Source: Trichopria drosophilae (taxonomy: Eukaryota > Arthropoda > Insecta > Hymenoptera > Diapriidae). From it: a stretch of DNA of 64,000 bases. Each line of letters starts with the position of its first letter. Position 1 is the stretch's first letter. The DNA is taken from positions 67,778,001-67,842,000 of the forward strand of contig CM059584.1 in assembly GCA_030407085.1 (NCBI GenBank), given 5' to 3'. The notes beneath the pieces are model-generated. The model saw nothing but the letters and a program-made list of their open reading frames with translations, was not told the DNA's origin and did not search any database. A program made the position numbers and the translations under genes. This document shows positions 1-14,118 of this stretch, in pieces.

Positions 1-2298
1 GGAGCTCTCCTACAATGCCAGAAAATGGCAATTGGTTTCTGCCATTTGTCTTCCAGGTGACCATTCCAGTTTAACTTTTTATCCAGGGTTACACCAAGAT
101 ATTTGGTTTCGCTGCCATATGGCACCTGCTTCCCGCCAATCACCACTTCCCTGAGATTTTTGATCTTATATCTTCTAGAGAAAGTGATGTCGGCAATTTT
201 TTCCGGTTGTATCGATAACGCTTTCTCGTTGCACCATTTTTCCACAACCCTCAGGGCTTCTTGGACAAGCTCCTGGAAAACTTCCTCGTAGTTGCCTCTA
301 GCGAGGATATCAATATCGTCCGCATATCCAATCGCATAGATTCCGCTATCGTTGAGTTTCCCGATCAAGCTTTCAGCTACCAGGTTCCAAGGAAGCGGGG
401 ACAACACTCCTCCTTGAGGACAACCCTCGGAGATCATCCCCTCTACTAGGATACCCTGCCATTCCGTATAAATATACCTATTTCTAAGGGTGCTCACAAT
501 CCAACTTATCAGTTCCTTGGACACCCCCTGTTCTTCCGCTCCTTTCCGTATCACTTCCACGGAGATGCGGTTAAAAGCATCCTCAATATCTAGGAAATCA
601 CCGATGCACGTTCCCTTCGTACTGAGTTGCTTCTCTATAAAGCCCCCGGCTGACATAAGTGCCAACTCAGCATATTTGCCAGCCTGGTAGGCGTACTGTT
701 CCCCATGAAGAGGTGAGCATATCAAAGGACCTTCTATCAGATACCTCTCAACCAATCTTTCCAATAATTTTAATAGAAAGATGTTAGGCTGATCGGTCTA
801 TAGTCCTTTGCCTCCATGTAGTTCCTGTTTCCAACTTTCGGTATAAACGAAACTCGTGATTTCTTCCATTCTTTAGGTGTGTATCCAAACGCAATGCACC
901 CCCGAAAGAAGTCAAGTCCAGTCAATGGTTTCAGGATATATGGCCAAGCCTTCCTAAAGGAGGACCTATGCGGTCCCGGCGTCTTGAACGCCTCAAAGGC
1001 CCTTACAACCTTTTTTTGGATTTACAACTTGGGCAGCGATCCTCCAGTGCCTCCCTTTACTCGTAGTAGGCTCCCCGGGGGTACCGTTCGATCCTAGTTT
1101 AATACTTGGAAAATTGCTTGTAAGCAACCTTTCCAGGGTTTCCTTGGGAGATTTGGCAAACTCGCCATTTTCTCCTTTGATAAATCGTAGTTTACCATTA
1201 TTTCCTTTGGATAGTATTCTCCCTAATTTTGCAGTAGAGGGTATGCTCTCCTTTTCCGAACAGAACTCCCTCCATGCATTTATCTGAGACTTTCTAATCT
1301 GTCTTTTGTAGGCTTTCAACCTATCCTTGTAAGCCGTCCAGACCTCTGCTGTGTCAGCTTTCTTTGCTCGATTAAATAATCTCCTCGCTTCTCTTCGGCT
1401 ACGCTCCAATGCTGGTCCCCAATGAAGCCTTCCCCTTTTGGGGTTTACTTTCTTGAGTGGGCAATTGGCTTCGAACGATCTCATCACGGCTCCCCTAAGA
1501 AAGACCTCTGTGTACTCAAGATCATTTTTCGCTCATACTTGCCTTTGAAGCCCTTCATCCTGGCTTGCAGACTTTCTCTGAACCCTTGCCAGTTCGTGCT
1601 TCTTGGATTTCTGGACCATTTCTCTGCAGGGTTAAACTGTTCCAGTTTGGCCGTGATCCGAGAGCAAGGGTTCATCAATAACCCTCCACTCCTGGACAGC
1701 CTCACGCATGCCTCGGCTGCATAGAGTGAGATCAAGGACATCTCTTCTGTTTGCCGTTACGAACGTTGGCTCAACTCCCTCGTTCAAAATTTCGAGGTTA
1801 GTGGATATCAGGTATTCCATGACGGGCCTCCCCTCTCTCATTTGTGTCGGTGCTCCCCCACAGACTACTGTAAGCATTTGCATCACAACCAATGAGGAGA
1901 TCAAGGCCCGCATTTGCGCAGTACCTGACTAACCTAGTTAGCTCCTCCGGGGGAGTTTCCCTATCATGCGCAAAGTAGGCTGATGCAATCACCAAGCTCC
2001 TTTCCCCTATTTCCTGAGAGACTTTGACCGAAGCCAAGTCTCTAGTAGAGAATTCTTGTAGCAGGACAGCGTCCATGTTTTTAAGAACTACACATGCGCT
2101 CTGCAGTTCATGAAGTCCACTGGCTCAGACTGTGCCAATCCTACTCAGGCCCCGAATCTGACCTTTGTAGCACCACGGCTCCTGTATTAGTGCCATGGCT
2201 GGATTTCTATGCGTCACTTGCAGGTCCCTCATAAGTTGAGCTGAGGCACCTTTGCAGTGATTCAAGTTAATCTGGAAAATTTCCACACGCAGATACAT
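1..2298 (-). pseudogene. Non-LTR retrotransposon ORF2 (LOA/R1/Jockey-like), decayed, 3' end outside window
   Basis: Reading leftwards, the likely start ATG is at 2298-2296, followed by the start of an endonuclease/exonuclease/phosphatase (EEP) domain (INLNHCKG, later ALIQEPW). EEP motifs follow: GCDANAY near 1870-1890, DLTLCS, and LSDH near 1653-1668. A reverse transcriptase occupies about 1-720, with EQYAYQAGK, FLDIEDAFN (motif A), GCPQGGVLSP (motif B) and the catalytic YADD at 315-326, then KYLGVTLD (motif E). The frame changes several times between 2076 and 993 and there is an in-frame stop in the EEP region, so this copy is dead. In the family, EEP nicks the target and RT copies the RNA onto it. 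RNase H or the 3' UTR, if present, would lie left of base 1. The RT part remains open from about 720 to base 1. The clade (LOA versus R1 versus Jockey) is a judgement from motif style. Confidence 0.85.
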
Positions 2299-3925
2299 GA
2301 CTTTAATTGGTTTCTTATTTTCAAAATATTTTTAATCAGGGCAGCCAAGTTTTTAAAAAGTTAATTGGAGGGATGCTTGGAATAAGGGCCTATAAATATA
2401 TTCGCGATGTTGTGTCCATTTTTAAATTTCAATAAGTAAGATTTAATGGAATAATATTTTTTCATTAAATCTTATTTTTATGAAAGAAATGTTTAGGATT
2501 GCTTCGTATTAATTGTTTTCAATTTTCATTACTTTTTAAAAAGATTTGGTGGAGTTAACAATGTACCGACAGTTTGTCTTCCAAATTTTTGTTTGTCGCG
2601 TTATACAATGGCTTCTTTTGATCGAAAGAACTTGGCTTTATTACATGATGTCAGTGGTTTTTTTTGTAGAATAAGAACTTGGAAATTTTTTGTTACATAA
2701 AGTGTTTTTTGGGGGATAAGCCGTTTACGCAATACATCGACCATGTGATTATGCATGAATACTGACATTTGTATGGCTCTACAATTTTTTTTGTTTCAAT
2801 AGACTTCTTTACGATAAGTCCAAATTTAATTCTGAGTATTTAAAAAGAACATTAAATTTCTTGCAAAATTAAAAGCTTTAGCTTAATTTTCTTGCGTGAA
2901 CCTCAGTCTGGGCTACTGGTTTTCGTTTTCGAACACTAACGGAGCATTCGAAATATTGATCGAATGTCTAACCTGAGACGCGATATGAATAGTAAATCTA
3001 ATTATTGCAAAAATCATTGTTAAATACAAAGATTATAAATGTGTAATTTCTAATAACATAAGAAGAAAAATTAGAAGCCTGTTTTAAACCAACAGAAATA
3101 TCGTAAATTCATTGTTGATACAACAACAATTTCAACCTCTATAGAGTATTTTTATTCAGTTATAAATTGTAAGAGTTTACGAAATGTTTCAATACACACG
3201 TAAATGCAGTAAACATGCTCATTAGACAGCACTGGGACAGCCAGGGAAATGAGACTGGTTTCATAAGGGGTGCGTGGGAGGAGCTTCCAGGGTCGCGATT
3301 TCATTATTAAATTTTTTAATATTATAAATATTAGTAATGTTTTTCCGATTTCGAGATGATGTGAGACTGTTTCGATAAAGCCTAGTGTGTTCGGAATCCG
3401 AGTGATTACGACTCAGGGTGTTTGAGATGATTTAAAGAATTTCAAACTGAAAAGCATGTCCATCTAATGCAGTTACGTTGGAATTTGCTCTTAACCTTAT
3501 GATTTGTTAGTTGTATACTAACAGCTTACGTAAAACTTCAATTTTGATTTTTGTTTAAAAATGAGTTCCTTACATTATTAATTTTTGGTTTAACTCTTTA
3601 CATAGTGAAGGAATTTATCAAAATTTAATTTACAATTCATAAAATAATTTAAATGCCTCGAAATATTCCAGTGCCAATGAATTTGTTGAATGAATATCAT
3701 GATTCAAATAATGTTTGATAGAAACATCCTAACAGTCGAATTTTCGTGTTTAAATATAGCGTTCACTAATAAGCCAATCAGAATCAGTCAATAGCGAGCT
3801 GACTAGAGTTGAAATACGTCCAATAAGTTATTGGGTACATTCAGGCGGAAAATTCGGCACTAAAATTAAAACTACTGTTCAAAAACGAATTTTAGAATTA
3901 AATAGAGTTTAAATTAGGGAATATC
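2299..3925. other. AT-rich spacer without recognisable genes
   Basis: No reading frame, RNA gene or repeat was recognised here. The sequence is AT-rich with homopolymer runs and probably holds the 5' UTR of the minus-strand retrotransposon next to 2298, but no boundary or target-site duplication could be seen. Confidence 0.5.
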
Positions 3926-4276
3926 ATGTCGAATATTTACACAGTGCAAGACAAAATTAAATTGATTGAAATGTATTTCGGTGATAACAGTCTGAGAATA
4001 GTTAGAGTTCAGTATCAGCAATATACAAAAAATCGTAAATTGATTTAAAACCCATTGTCGAGTTGACCATATGAGGCAACCAAGAATTTATCCTAATGCT
4101 AGGATCGATGAGGAGAAAACTACGCTCTTAGTCTGTGCTGCATTCGAGAAAAATCTGAAAATTTTCGCAAGACAACTTGCAAAAAAATTAAACATTTCAA
4201 AGTGGACTGTATTAAAAATTTTTTTAAATAATGGATATTTTCCGCATAAAGCCGTCACCAGGAGCTAAAACTCTCA
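3926..4276 (+). pseudogene. Mariner-type transposase, N-terminal DNA-binding part
   Basis: An ATG at 3926 opens a frame reading KIKLIEMYFGDNSLRIV, the first helix-turn-helix typical of mariner-like transposases. A frame break follows, then RIYPNARIDEEKTTLLVCAA and LNISKWTVLKI, the second helix-turn-helix with the linker seen in a common ant and wasp element. After NNGYFPHK a one-base shift leads into RHQELK, the expected continuation, which stops at about 4276, where a terminal direct repeat begins. The C-terminal part reappears at 9793. The protein would have bound the element's terminal repeats and cut with a DDE/D catalytic domain; this copy cannot. Confidence 0.7.
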
Positions 4277-4279
4277 ATT

Positions 4280-4673
4280 TGATCGGTCGACAATTAATGT
4301 TTTGAATTTATTCCGATCACGTGGCGACGACTCGATCGTGACGCGGACCTCCTCAACCGACGACGTCCCGAAACGTTCTCTAAAAACCTCGATCGTCACC
4401 TTTTCACATCTTAGTTCGACTTTTCAATCTCTGGAACATTTAAATAGACTAAAACGTCATACTATATATTGATATTATACTATTAGAATTACAAATAATT
4501 TTATCGAGATCGTCACGATTTTGAAGGGCCTTTACATAATTTTCCTAACAGGACACCTTCATTTTCAGAGGTACCCCTATTCGGGTGTACAGTAGTGTTG
4601 GGAAAACCACCTTTGTGGGAAAAAACCAACGCCGGGAACCGCAGTCGATAAAACATCGATTCTGTCCTTAACA
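4280..4673 (+). repeat. Terminal direct repeat 1 (candidate 5' LTR)
   Basis: 394 bp. It shares its whole course with 9448-9792 and 14672-15063, including the blocks AAATAGACTAAAACGTCATA, CCTAACAGGA and AAAACATCGAT, with scattered substitutions. Confidence 0.65.
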
Positions 4674-7559
4674 TTCTCCCCCTTGTACGAAGTCTACGGT
4701 CTCGTACACTTCACTAGAATCGATGTTTTCATAACCCATTCAATTCATCATTGAAGTCCTCACACGTCATACACTTCAATTAATAAATTTTGGGACTCGC
4801 AAGGCACTATCACATGATACCATCGTCATAACTCAATAACCACATACAACCTCATACTCATTCCTTTCAGACTCGTTAGTATCGTTACATCTGATTTCGT
4901 CAATACAGCTTCCGTTTCACATTCCCTTAAATTCAAACTCACAAGAATATATCATGTGATACTTCCCATCACAATTCTGTCGGGGTCATCAGTAATTGTG
5001 TCCTAAGTCAGTAAAAAAGACAAAGCAGGTAGATCCACTAACTACTACAATATTACTTAAATAATATAAAAAACAAAGGCAAACTTAGTGATCGTAAAGC
5101 AAAGTCAGAAGAGGGCATATACCATGCCAAAGGATGTGGGCCACTAATGCAAGAGGCTTACATACGTCTGTAATACTACTGAAATACTACTCAAGGTCAT
5201 CAAAATACTACTCATATTCTATGACACTTCACTACGATAATCAAATCGAGATTTACATAGTAGTGATGTAAGTCATTCAAGTCGGTCTTACAACGAAGAT
5301 GTATAATCTCACGAGACCTCGTACTGCATACTGTATTACTGCTCCCCCTGCTTAGAGAACATCATCGACAAATTCAGACTCAGTAACCACATAGTTTCGC
5401 AATCAGTACGGACACGTTGCGGTATGATAATGTAAAAATCATCACTTCTCAAGCATCGAACTATAACAATTATTTATTTACAAGTTGCGGGACTCTGATG
5501 ACTATATGGATTTTCGACGGAATCATTCTATGTCACACACGGCGTTTATAAAATCACAAATGAAAGTTAAGGCAGCCAGAATTAAAAACATTTCAATTGT
5601 CATCTCGGTCGATTGATAAATTAATTGTCATTGGAATATATATTTTTGACATCTTTCAAAATGATTTCTCCCCGATATAGTCGCCATATGACCTTTTTTG
5701 AAATCCGGTGAAAATCAGGCGAAAAACCGTTACGTGATTAAGTAAATTCATTTGAATAACGACTCTGTTCAAGTTTCCGGATTCTGGAAATGACGACAAC
5801 CTTTCACGTCAAGTTATCGAGACGAACTGCCGTGAGTCAAGTCGGCCAATAAAATGATAGCCATAAGTGAATGATTCACAGAATACGGCCGTCTCGTAAA
5901 GTAGGTAGGCGATTAGATCGTGATCATCGACTCCTGCGATCGTCACGAGGAGTTTTCATTAAAATTCCGTAAAAAAACAAATATTAATAATTAGAACATT
6001 AATAATGCATAGGCTCATGTTTTCGAATATTGGTCCAAATTATGAAATGAAATTTGAATCAATTCCAGTTCGATTCATCATGTTGTCATCATCATTGTAA
6101 TAAGTTGACATATCATTCAAGGGCAACTATAAATACGCCAAGCCCGCGCTCCATTGTCCAAACCGGGACCTGTGCACAATCGATCATGACCTTCACAAAC
6201 GTGAACAATCATTATATGTATTATGATTTATATTAAGTTATTACCATTCAACTTGTCATTCGCGCGCAAAATTTGAATTGAAATCGATTCTAAACCTTTC
6301 ACGAAAAGATCGAATTTCTGTTTTATTTGTAATTAGAATCATATTCCCATTACACGCCCATCGTGCTACTTTGTTTCTATATTTACAAACAAATAAAATT
6401 TCTTTAATCTACATGATAAAATCAACAGTCAATCGCCATTATGTTTTCTTCAAATATCAATTGCCATACTGAACCTTGGAAACACCGATCACATATGAGA
6501 TTCTTTAGAATATGTACCAAAAACTATTATCTTCTATGAAACTTCTGTTTGTGAAAATGCGGTGTTCTTTCGATTATCTTTCAAAGTACTGTTTTTGTGC
6601 AAATCGGGCGGAAAAATAAAAGACGTAATTCAGTCATTGAATACAATTATCCTTTTTTATTACGACACTAAGGACGTAGGCGACAATTTCCACAGTAAAT
6701 AAATCAGACCGACGCAGGTTTACCAAAGAGGCTACCTACCACTGTCAGAGCTCACGATCAATTTTCGACTGCCAGCCTGGAGGAGGTTTCCAGAGGAACC
6801 AACTAAAACAAGAGACAAACGTTTCCCGGCCAAACCCAAAAGGTGGCGCTTTCGAACGCTCATATCGAAACACACATTGATAAAATTCAAAAGACTAATT
6901 ATTTTCGAATTTGAACCAAAGACTACAGGAATCGAATTCCAATTCGATTCGTCCACGCTCAGATTCTCAAGACTTCTCATTCGCCAGAGGCCTATATAAG
7001 ACATTTAGTCATACACATGTTCCTGTCAGGTTACTATCCATCATGAGATTGAGCATTATGCGGACCAAAATATGTCATGCTTCGAGCCTCCGGACTTCTT
7101 GTTCACCAGGAGGCCAGGGCGGTCCAAATTGGAGTCTGACTCCAATCCCCGATCTCGTAACCACACAGGTCACTCTCCATCCAGAAGTGAGTGTGACATC
7201 AAAGTTCGATATCTAAAACGATATCGGCTTCCCAAATTCCCCATAACGCAAACTGAGCTAGATAGACTTTTGCCAATTTGCAGCGGATTTCGCTCACAGG
7301 AAATTCGACTCCAAATTTGCGAAATACCTGCATACAATTAAAGCTCGCTTTACGTACAGGATACAGTGAAAGGTTTACAAGGCTATCCGCAATGACGGCC
7401 CTGAGTGCCCATAAGGGCACTTATCAAATTCGAAAATAATCACACGAATTCAAACAATAATTTGCAATTTACGTATCTCTTCAAGGCTTGCAAACTATAA
7501 ACCGGTTCAAACAATAGTACGTAACTTTCAGGATCTTTACAAACATATATGTAACAGAT

Positions 7560-7706
7560 CGCCGGCCATAACCGATTTTCAACAGGGATACCCCCACTCG
7601 GATTTTCAATGGCACAGGGAAAATGCCACTCGTGTGGGGAAAAACCTATACCGGGTACCGCAGATTTCAAACATCGATTATGTTCGCAACAGTTTTGTTT
7701 GAACAT
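7560..7706 (+). repeat. Fragment of the same terminal repeat inside copy 1
   Basis: The stretch from about 7588 to 7691 (GATACCCCCACTCGG, GGGTACCGCAG, AACATCGATTATGTTCGCAACA) matches the last hundred bases of the terminal repeats. Copy 2 lacks it at the equivalent place (near 12550), so it is a nested partial copy of the family or the trace of a recombination. Confidence 0.5.
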
Positions 7707-9447
7707 TTATAAAGACGCGATGTTCTTACGGACATCTTGTGAAAGATGATGTTCGTCAGAACACCTGTCAAAGGCGCTGTTTTGTATTTGATATTCAATA
7801 AACTCAAAAGGATCGATATTTGGACTTAAATTGCTGAATTACAACATTGTATAAAAGAACTCTACCAAACGTATCGTAGAGTGATTTTGACGTAATTGTG
7901 TGTCTAATATCGTCATCCAACTTCGTACTATCCTCACTTTTAACCCTACAAATTTACAATTGTCGACTTAATAATTTGTCGTTTTGTTTCTTTGTATATA
8001 TGCACGTGGTAACGTATGATTGTCACTATACTCGACTTTAGAATTTAAATATTTATCACCATTCTAAAACGGTGTTTGAATTTTTTTCCAAATTTAGTTA
8101 TTCGATCTACAAATTGAATAAATTAATCATCGTCAATATTAGTGAAATAAACAGAGCTTGCAGAACTAATTACATTTCAACTAAACTATTCGGTTACATC
8201 ATTTTTAATACTTTATTAATAAACGTTCATTCTTAAAGCTAACATTTTAGTAATAGATATTCGCGTTGAGAGGGTTCCAAAGTAAATAAACCATTTACGA
8301 TATAAATCTCAAAAATTTCTTCTTTTCCGACGAACGACAGGTCGATAATTTCACGTTCATGTATGAATATGGGTACAGTATATAAGATCTTATATAAGAT
8401 TTCAATTAAAGGGAGACAAATATTTATAATGGTAACATATTGTTTGCGAAAACCAGGAACATATGATATTTATGTAGAATCACATTTATCGTGCCGTCAA
8501 ATTTGATAAAACTTTATTTTTATCTTACACATAAACAGGTATCAACGTCATACTCGGCAATAGGCAAATTAACGGTGTCGAATGACAGTAATTTTTTCTT
8601 TTATTTATTTTGAATTTTCAAATCAAGTAGAATTTATTTCAAAACTATTTTCAAACAGCCATTCGCAAAATTAGCGGTAACTATTTAACTTTAGAATCTT
8701 CTTACATTAAATAGCGAATCAGTCGGCCTAAAATATTTATACGCGTTTATATGACGCACCGCGTCAACTGTTTCTTACAGGGAATTACCGACTCCGAAAG
8801 CAATCAATTACAGTAATTGATCTTTACATTTATAAATTCGCCCGGAATGAAAGACAAAATACGATCGCACGACGCGCCTCCAAATTCGACTTTAATCGCA
8901 TGAACTTCGCGAACACTTCGATCGCATTCATAAAATTACGCCATTTCTTTTGACTAGTAAATTTCTTTTCTTCTCCGAAACGAAGCTTGTATCGTGCATC
9001 GAACACACGCCGTTGCTGCCTACTGTCACATTGGCTTTGCAGTCTAAGTCGTTCGATGCTCATTTGTTGTCATCGGCCACGAAACCACGAATCTTCTACA
9101 GATGCAGATGGGCGTCATCTTCAATATCCTCGAATTTGACTGTCCTTCCTGTCGGCGGATGTTGCAGATTCGATATCCACTCGTATCGCCATCAAAGCAC
9201 AATCAATCACGATATCACAAAAAGGAGAGAACGGCTGAATGTTAGTTTTTTCACTGTGGCGACTCTAAACTTCTCATCAAGGCTTGTACCGAAAATCCGT
9301 GCACAAACTCGAAATTCACGGAAGACTTTGCGAGAGATTCTCGATCCGCCGCGATCAGTCAAGTTCACTATCGAGCAACATTCCGAAATACTTCCACCAT
9401 AACCGGCAATTATTCCCGGGTGGAAGCGCTCAAAATAAAACTCGATT

Positions 9448-9792
9448 TGATCGGTCGACAATCGGTTCTCCTCGACCGACGACGTCCCGAAACGTCCTCT
9501 AAAAAATCCGATCGTCATCTTTTCACATCTTAGTTCGTCTTTTCAATCTCTCAAACATTTAAATAGACTAAAACGTCATACTATATATCGATATTATACT
9601 ATTCGAATTACAAATAATTTTATCGAGATCGTCAACATTTTGAAGGGCTTTTACATAATTTTCCTAACAGGACTCCTTCATTTTAAGAGATACCCCTATT
9701 CGGGTATGCAATGGCGTAGGGAAAACCACCTTTATGGGAAGAAACATACGTCGGGTACCGCAGTCCATAAAACATCGATCCTGTCCGTAACA
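9448..9792 (+). repeat. Terminal direct repeat 2 (candidate 3' LTR of copy 1)
   Basis: 345 bp, about 50 bp shorter than the other two because part of the left third, just after the starting block, is missing. It ends GTAACA immediately before the mariner fragment at 9793. Homology with the third copy extends to the left (TTCCCGGGT), as expected for internal sequence next to a 3' repeat. Confidence 0.65.
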
Positions 9793-10362
9793 GTAGTGGT
9801 GTGAGTCGAATTAGTTGGTTCCCATATAATCGGACCACTTTTTTTTTTAGAGAATGTGAACGGTGCATCATATTTGCAAATGATGGAAGAAACTGTTACA
9901 CCCACTTTACAACAAATTGAAGGAGAGTTTTGGTTTAATTGGAATATCTAATTAATAAATAATTTACTTAAAACTATAAATGTGGTAAAAGTAAAAAATA
10001 ATACAATTTATTTTTAGGAAGGACGTGATATTTACTTCCAACAAGATGGAGCACCACCTCACGGTATAGCTACTGTGACCACTTAAACCAGAGTTTCCCT
10101 AATCGCGGGATAGGAAGATTTGAGCCAATACAGTGGCCTGCTCGGTCTCCGCAACTTACCCCGTGTGACTTTTTTTGCGGGGTCACATCAAAAACAATTT
10201 TCATGGCACCATATTTCAATCGAATGAACAGTTACGAGCAAAAATAATTGAAATTTTGTATAACATAGCTGCAGATGTTTTGACAAATGTGTATCGCGAA
10301 TTTTATGACAGGTTGGGGTATTGCACAAGTGTCAATGGTCAACATTTTGAACATTTATTGTA
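9793..10362 (+). pseudogene. Mariner-type transposase, C-terminal catalytic part
   Basis: The frame resumes at the counterpart of VWCGI, runs through FFFENVNGASYLQMMEE in two phases, is interrupted by about 110 bp of AT-rich sequence (roughly 9905-10015), and continues with DIYFQQDGAPPH, which carries the second catalytic aspartate. It goes on to WPARSPDLTPCDFF (frame-shifted) with the third acidic residue, then IKNNF, EQLRAKIIEI, and ends NGQHFEHLL at 10360. Multiple stops and shifts make it dead. About 100 codons between the N-terminal part (ending 4276) and this part are missing, so insertion of the LTR-like element came with, or was followed by, a deletion. Family known: DDE/D cut-and-paste transposase. 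Confidence 0.75.
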
Positions 10363-10814
10363 GAAGTTGTTATAAATTAAAATTATTTAAAATTATAAGT
10401 AATGAGCAATCATTTTAACTTACATGTTTTCTGTTCATTGCTCCGCACTTAATATTTTATTTTTGCCGAGTACAGATCAAATATCTATTTGCGTTCAACG
10501 TCACATAATAATTACCTGTTGATTAATTTTAATAAATTTATTTCCATTACTTTATACGAGAAAATTTATTTATTACTTAAACTTCCTATGCACAATTACG
10601 GTTAAAACGTTTTAACCAAATGAACTGTAGATACTCACGAAACTACAAATTGAAGCTTAAGCATCAAAGATCGTAAAATTTTGAACTCCGAAATATCTGC
10701 ATTAAAACAACATTGTGAAATTTAATTCCATTCGGAAGTTATTTTTTGAGTGAAAATTTGTGCACTGTAGGGTCAATAGAATTAAACATATTTTATACCT
10801 ACTGTAAACGAACT
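10363..10814. other. AT-rich spacer
   Basis: No gene or repeat was recognised. It may contain the right end of the mariner element, but no terminal inverted repeat could be paired with the left side. Confidence 0.4.
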
Positions 10815-13800
10815 ACATACCGTATTACTGCTCCCCCCGCTAAGGGAACATCATCGACAAAATTCGCACACTGCAACCACACATCTTCGCAAGCAGTACG
10901 GACACATTACTCCATGACCATGTAAAAATCACCACATCTTAAGCATTCAACTATAAGAATTATTTATTTACAAGTTGCATAATAACTCTGATGACTACAT
11001 GGATTTTCGACGAAATCATTTCATGTCACACATGGTGTTTATAAATATCACAAAACGAAAGTTAAGGCAGCTAGGAATGCAAACATTTCGTCTCCGTCGA
11101 TTGATAAAACAATTGTCATCGTTATATATTATTTTTTGGCATCTTTTAAAATGATTTCTCCCCGATATAATCGCCGTATGACCTTTTCTGAAATCTGGTG
11201 AAAATCTGGCGAAAAACCTTCACGTGATTAAATAAATTCACTTGAGTAATATTTCATATTACGGCTCTGTTCAAGTGTCCAGAAATAGCTACAACCTTTC
11301 ACTTTAAGTTGTCGAGATAATGTAATTTTTCCTTTTGGCAAATAATTGTTGTAACAACACGGGACGAAGTAAAAACTCCGGCGGTGTTGGGTTTTCAAAA
11401 AACATGAAATTTATTTCTCCAAAACCATTTACGACGCGATTGGCGACGATACGAATCTTTTCAACGGATGGAAACTTCACTCTCGGCTCGCGAGATTCTG
11501 CCCAAACAAAAAAGGCGATCACCATTACTAACACAAATTTTGTCGCTAAGTACGCTCCATTTCGAATGATAGGAATTCGCTTTATCGACTGGTATTTGAA
11601 TTTTGGTTTACATAAAAAGTCCCACCTTACGAACCTCCAAACTTCTTGTTCACCAGAGGGCCAGCACTGATCAAAAACAGGGCGCGACTCCATTCCACGT
11701 GCTCGAAACCAATTGGCTACTATCCATTTAGAGGCGATACAGTGGCAAATCGGACATTGTCCGCAATCCAAACTTATGAACTTCGTGTTCACAGTGAGCT
11801 CTCATAATAAGTTCAAACTAAATCAAAATACCATGCTACGAACCTCTAAACTTCTTGTTCACTCAAAGGCCAGCACTGACTAAAATTCGAAGCGCGACTG
11901 CGAATCCACGTGCTGGAAACCAAAGAGCTACTGTCCATTTAAAAGTGAGGCAATGGCCACATAAAAGAATTTCAAAAACATGGAGCTGAAACTAACCACA
12001 TACTCGCAGCCACATAGGAATATTAGTAAAAATTGTTATTTATTTCATTGCAACTATTTAATTATTGTTACTTATGAGTGAATTGACATTTCAGAGTTTC
12101 TGGGGTTTCGAAAACTTAGTATTTTTAATTACGAACCATTCTTTTTTCGAATCTGCGTCCAGTTTCAATTTCATACATAAAGCTTCATTCCACACCGTAT
12201 AATTAACATGCATTATATTTATCCTTTACATTTCAAGAATTGCCTTTAAAGTATTTTAAAAACAGTTTACACAGCGTAATAATTCATATCGTCCCCAGTT
12301 TAGGACCTTTATAAATGTGCCCAGTACCTTTACTTACCCGATTACGTTTGTGAATCGTTTTCGACGTCTACCAAATTATATTTCTTAAAATAGAACATGT
12401 CGTAAATCTGCAAGCTCTGTTTATATTGTATTGCCAAAGTAGCATTATGTCACTTTAAGTAGGACATTTTAAAAAACAAGAAACTATATAATCGCGACCA
12501 CTTTACTCACCACCCGAACAACTGTCAGGCATTAAAGGCAGCTCAAGTTTGGTATCAATTTCATTAAATTTTTCGCTGTTTTGTATTTGATATTCAATAA
12601 ACTCGAAGATCGATATTTCGGCTTAAATTGCCAAATTGCAAAGTTGAATACAAATTTTTCCAAACGTATCGTAGAGTGATTTGGACGTAATCGGATGCCT
12701 AATATATCGTCATCCAACTTCGTACAATCCTCACTTTTAATTATTAAAATTTACAATTATCGACTTGATAATTTGTCGTTCTATTTCTCTGTATATGTGC
12801 ACGTATTTATGTTTGATTCTCAATATAATCAAATTTAGAATTTTAAATATTTATCCCCATTCTAAATTTTTATTCGAATTCTTATTCGACACTAATGTAA
12901 ATTATTATTCAATCTGTAACTTAAATAAATTAATCATCGTCAAATATTAGTGAATACAAACAGAGCTTGCAGAACTAATTACATTTCAATTACCCTATTT
13001 GGTTACATGACAGTTCGTACTCTACTAATAATCGTACATTCTTAAAGGTAAAATTTTTGTAATAGATATTCGCGTTGGGAGGGTTCCAAAGTAAATTAAC
13101 CATTTACAATATAAATCTCAATGATTTCTTCCCTACCGACGAACGATAAGTCAATAATTTCACGTTCAGGTACGAATGTGGGTACTGTATATTTTATGGT
13201 TTCAATTAAAAAATGACCAATATTTATAATGGTAACATATTGTTTTTAAAAATCAGATACATATTTATGCAGAATCACATTTATCGGCACATATTATCAA
13301 ATTTGATAAAGCTTCATTTTTATATCAGACACAAACAGATATCAACGTCATATTCGGCAATCGGCAATCCTACTCGTATCTCGGCAATGCGCAAATTAAT
13401 GATATCGAACGAAAGAGTAAATTTTTTCTTTTATTTATTTTGAATTTACAAATCAAGTAAAATTTATATCAAACTATTTAACTTTAGAACCCTCCGTTTT
13501 GAGAGGATAAGAAAGCCGTGAAACAAAGGCTTCACGCAAAACTATGACGCAAACCTAGAAATTTCTTTCCGCATTAAAGGCGAATCAGATGGCGTATAAT
13601 ATTTATACGCGCATACACGACGAAGCGCGTCACGGCGTCAACTGTTTCTTACAGGGAACTACCGACTCCGAAATCCGAATTCCGAAAGCAATCAATTTTA
13701 GTACACTTGAACGTATTAGATGTAAAAATTAATTAGGTATTAAGAAGTCGTCGACATCACCGATTCAGAAAACTATAATCGAATAACAAATATTCATGAA

Positions 13801-14001
13801 TTATCAAAGGGTCAATGAAGCGTCATAATTATTATTTTCAACTCTCAAATCGAGCGTCGTGGAGGACGACAAAACACGATCGCGCGTCTATCCGAGAAAA
13901 TCGTCTCCAATCCAACTCGCCGTGACTAAATATGATTTATTTTCTTTAAAAAGTATGAGCCGTTTGAACTTATATAATCTTTATCGGTGCGGCATTTTTT
14001 T

Positions 14002-14118
<117 letters not shown>

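Larger units (their letters stand above)
4280..9792 (+). mobile_element. Non-coding element with terminal direct repeats, copy 1 (candidate non-autonomous LTR retrotransposon)
   Basis: Two direct repeats, 4280-4673 and 9448-9792, bound about 4.8 kb. Each begins TGATCGG and ends in AACA, as LTRs begin with TG and end with CA. From about 5320 to the end, the sequence matches a second copy at 10815-15063, so this is a dispersed family. No gag, protease, reverse transcriptase or integrase was recognised on either strand; the longest internal frames differ between the copies and are not conserved. A GGTGGAAG purine run lies shortly before the right repeat in the second copy. No target-site duplication is visible: CAATT on the left, GTAGT on the right. 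The element sits inside a mariner transposase. A large non-autonomous LTR element (LARD) is the best guess. Confidence 0.55.

Noticed and set aside
8950..9402. 150-codon plus-strand frame before terminal repeat 2
   Set aside because: Not conserved in copy 2 (around 14150-14650), no domain features, overlapped by minus-strand frames.
11304..11792. 162-codon minus-strand gene inside copy 2 of the LTR-like element
   Set aside because: No recognisable motif, and the homologous part of copy 1 does not keep the frame.
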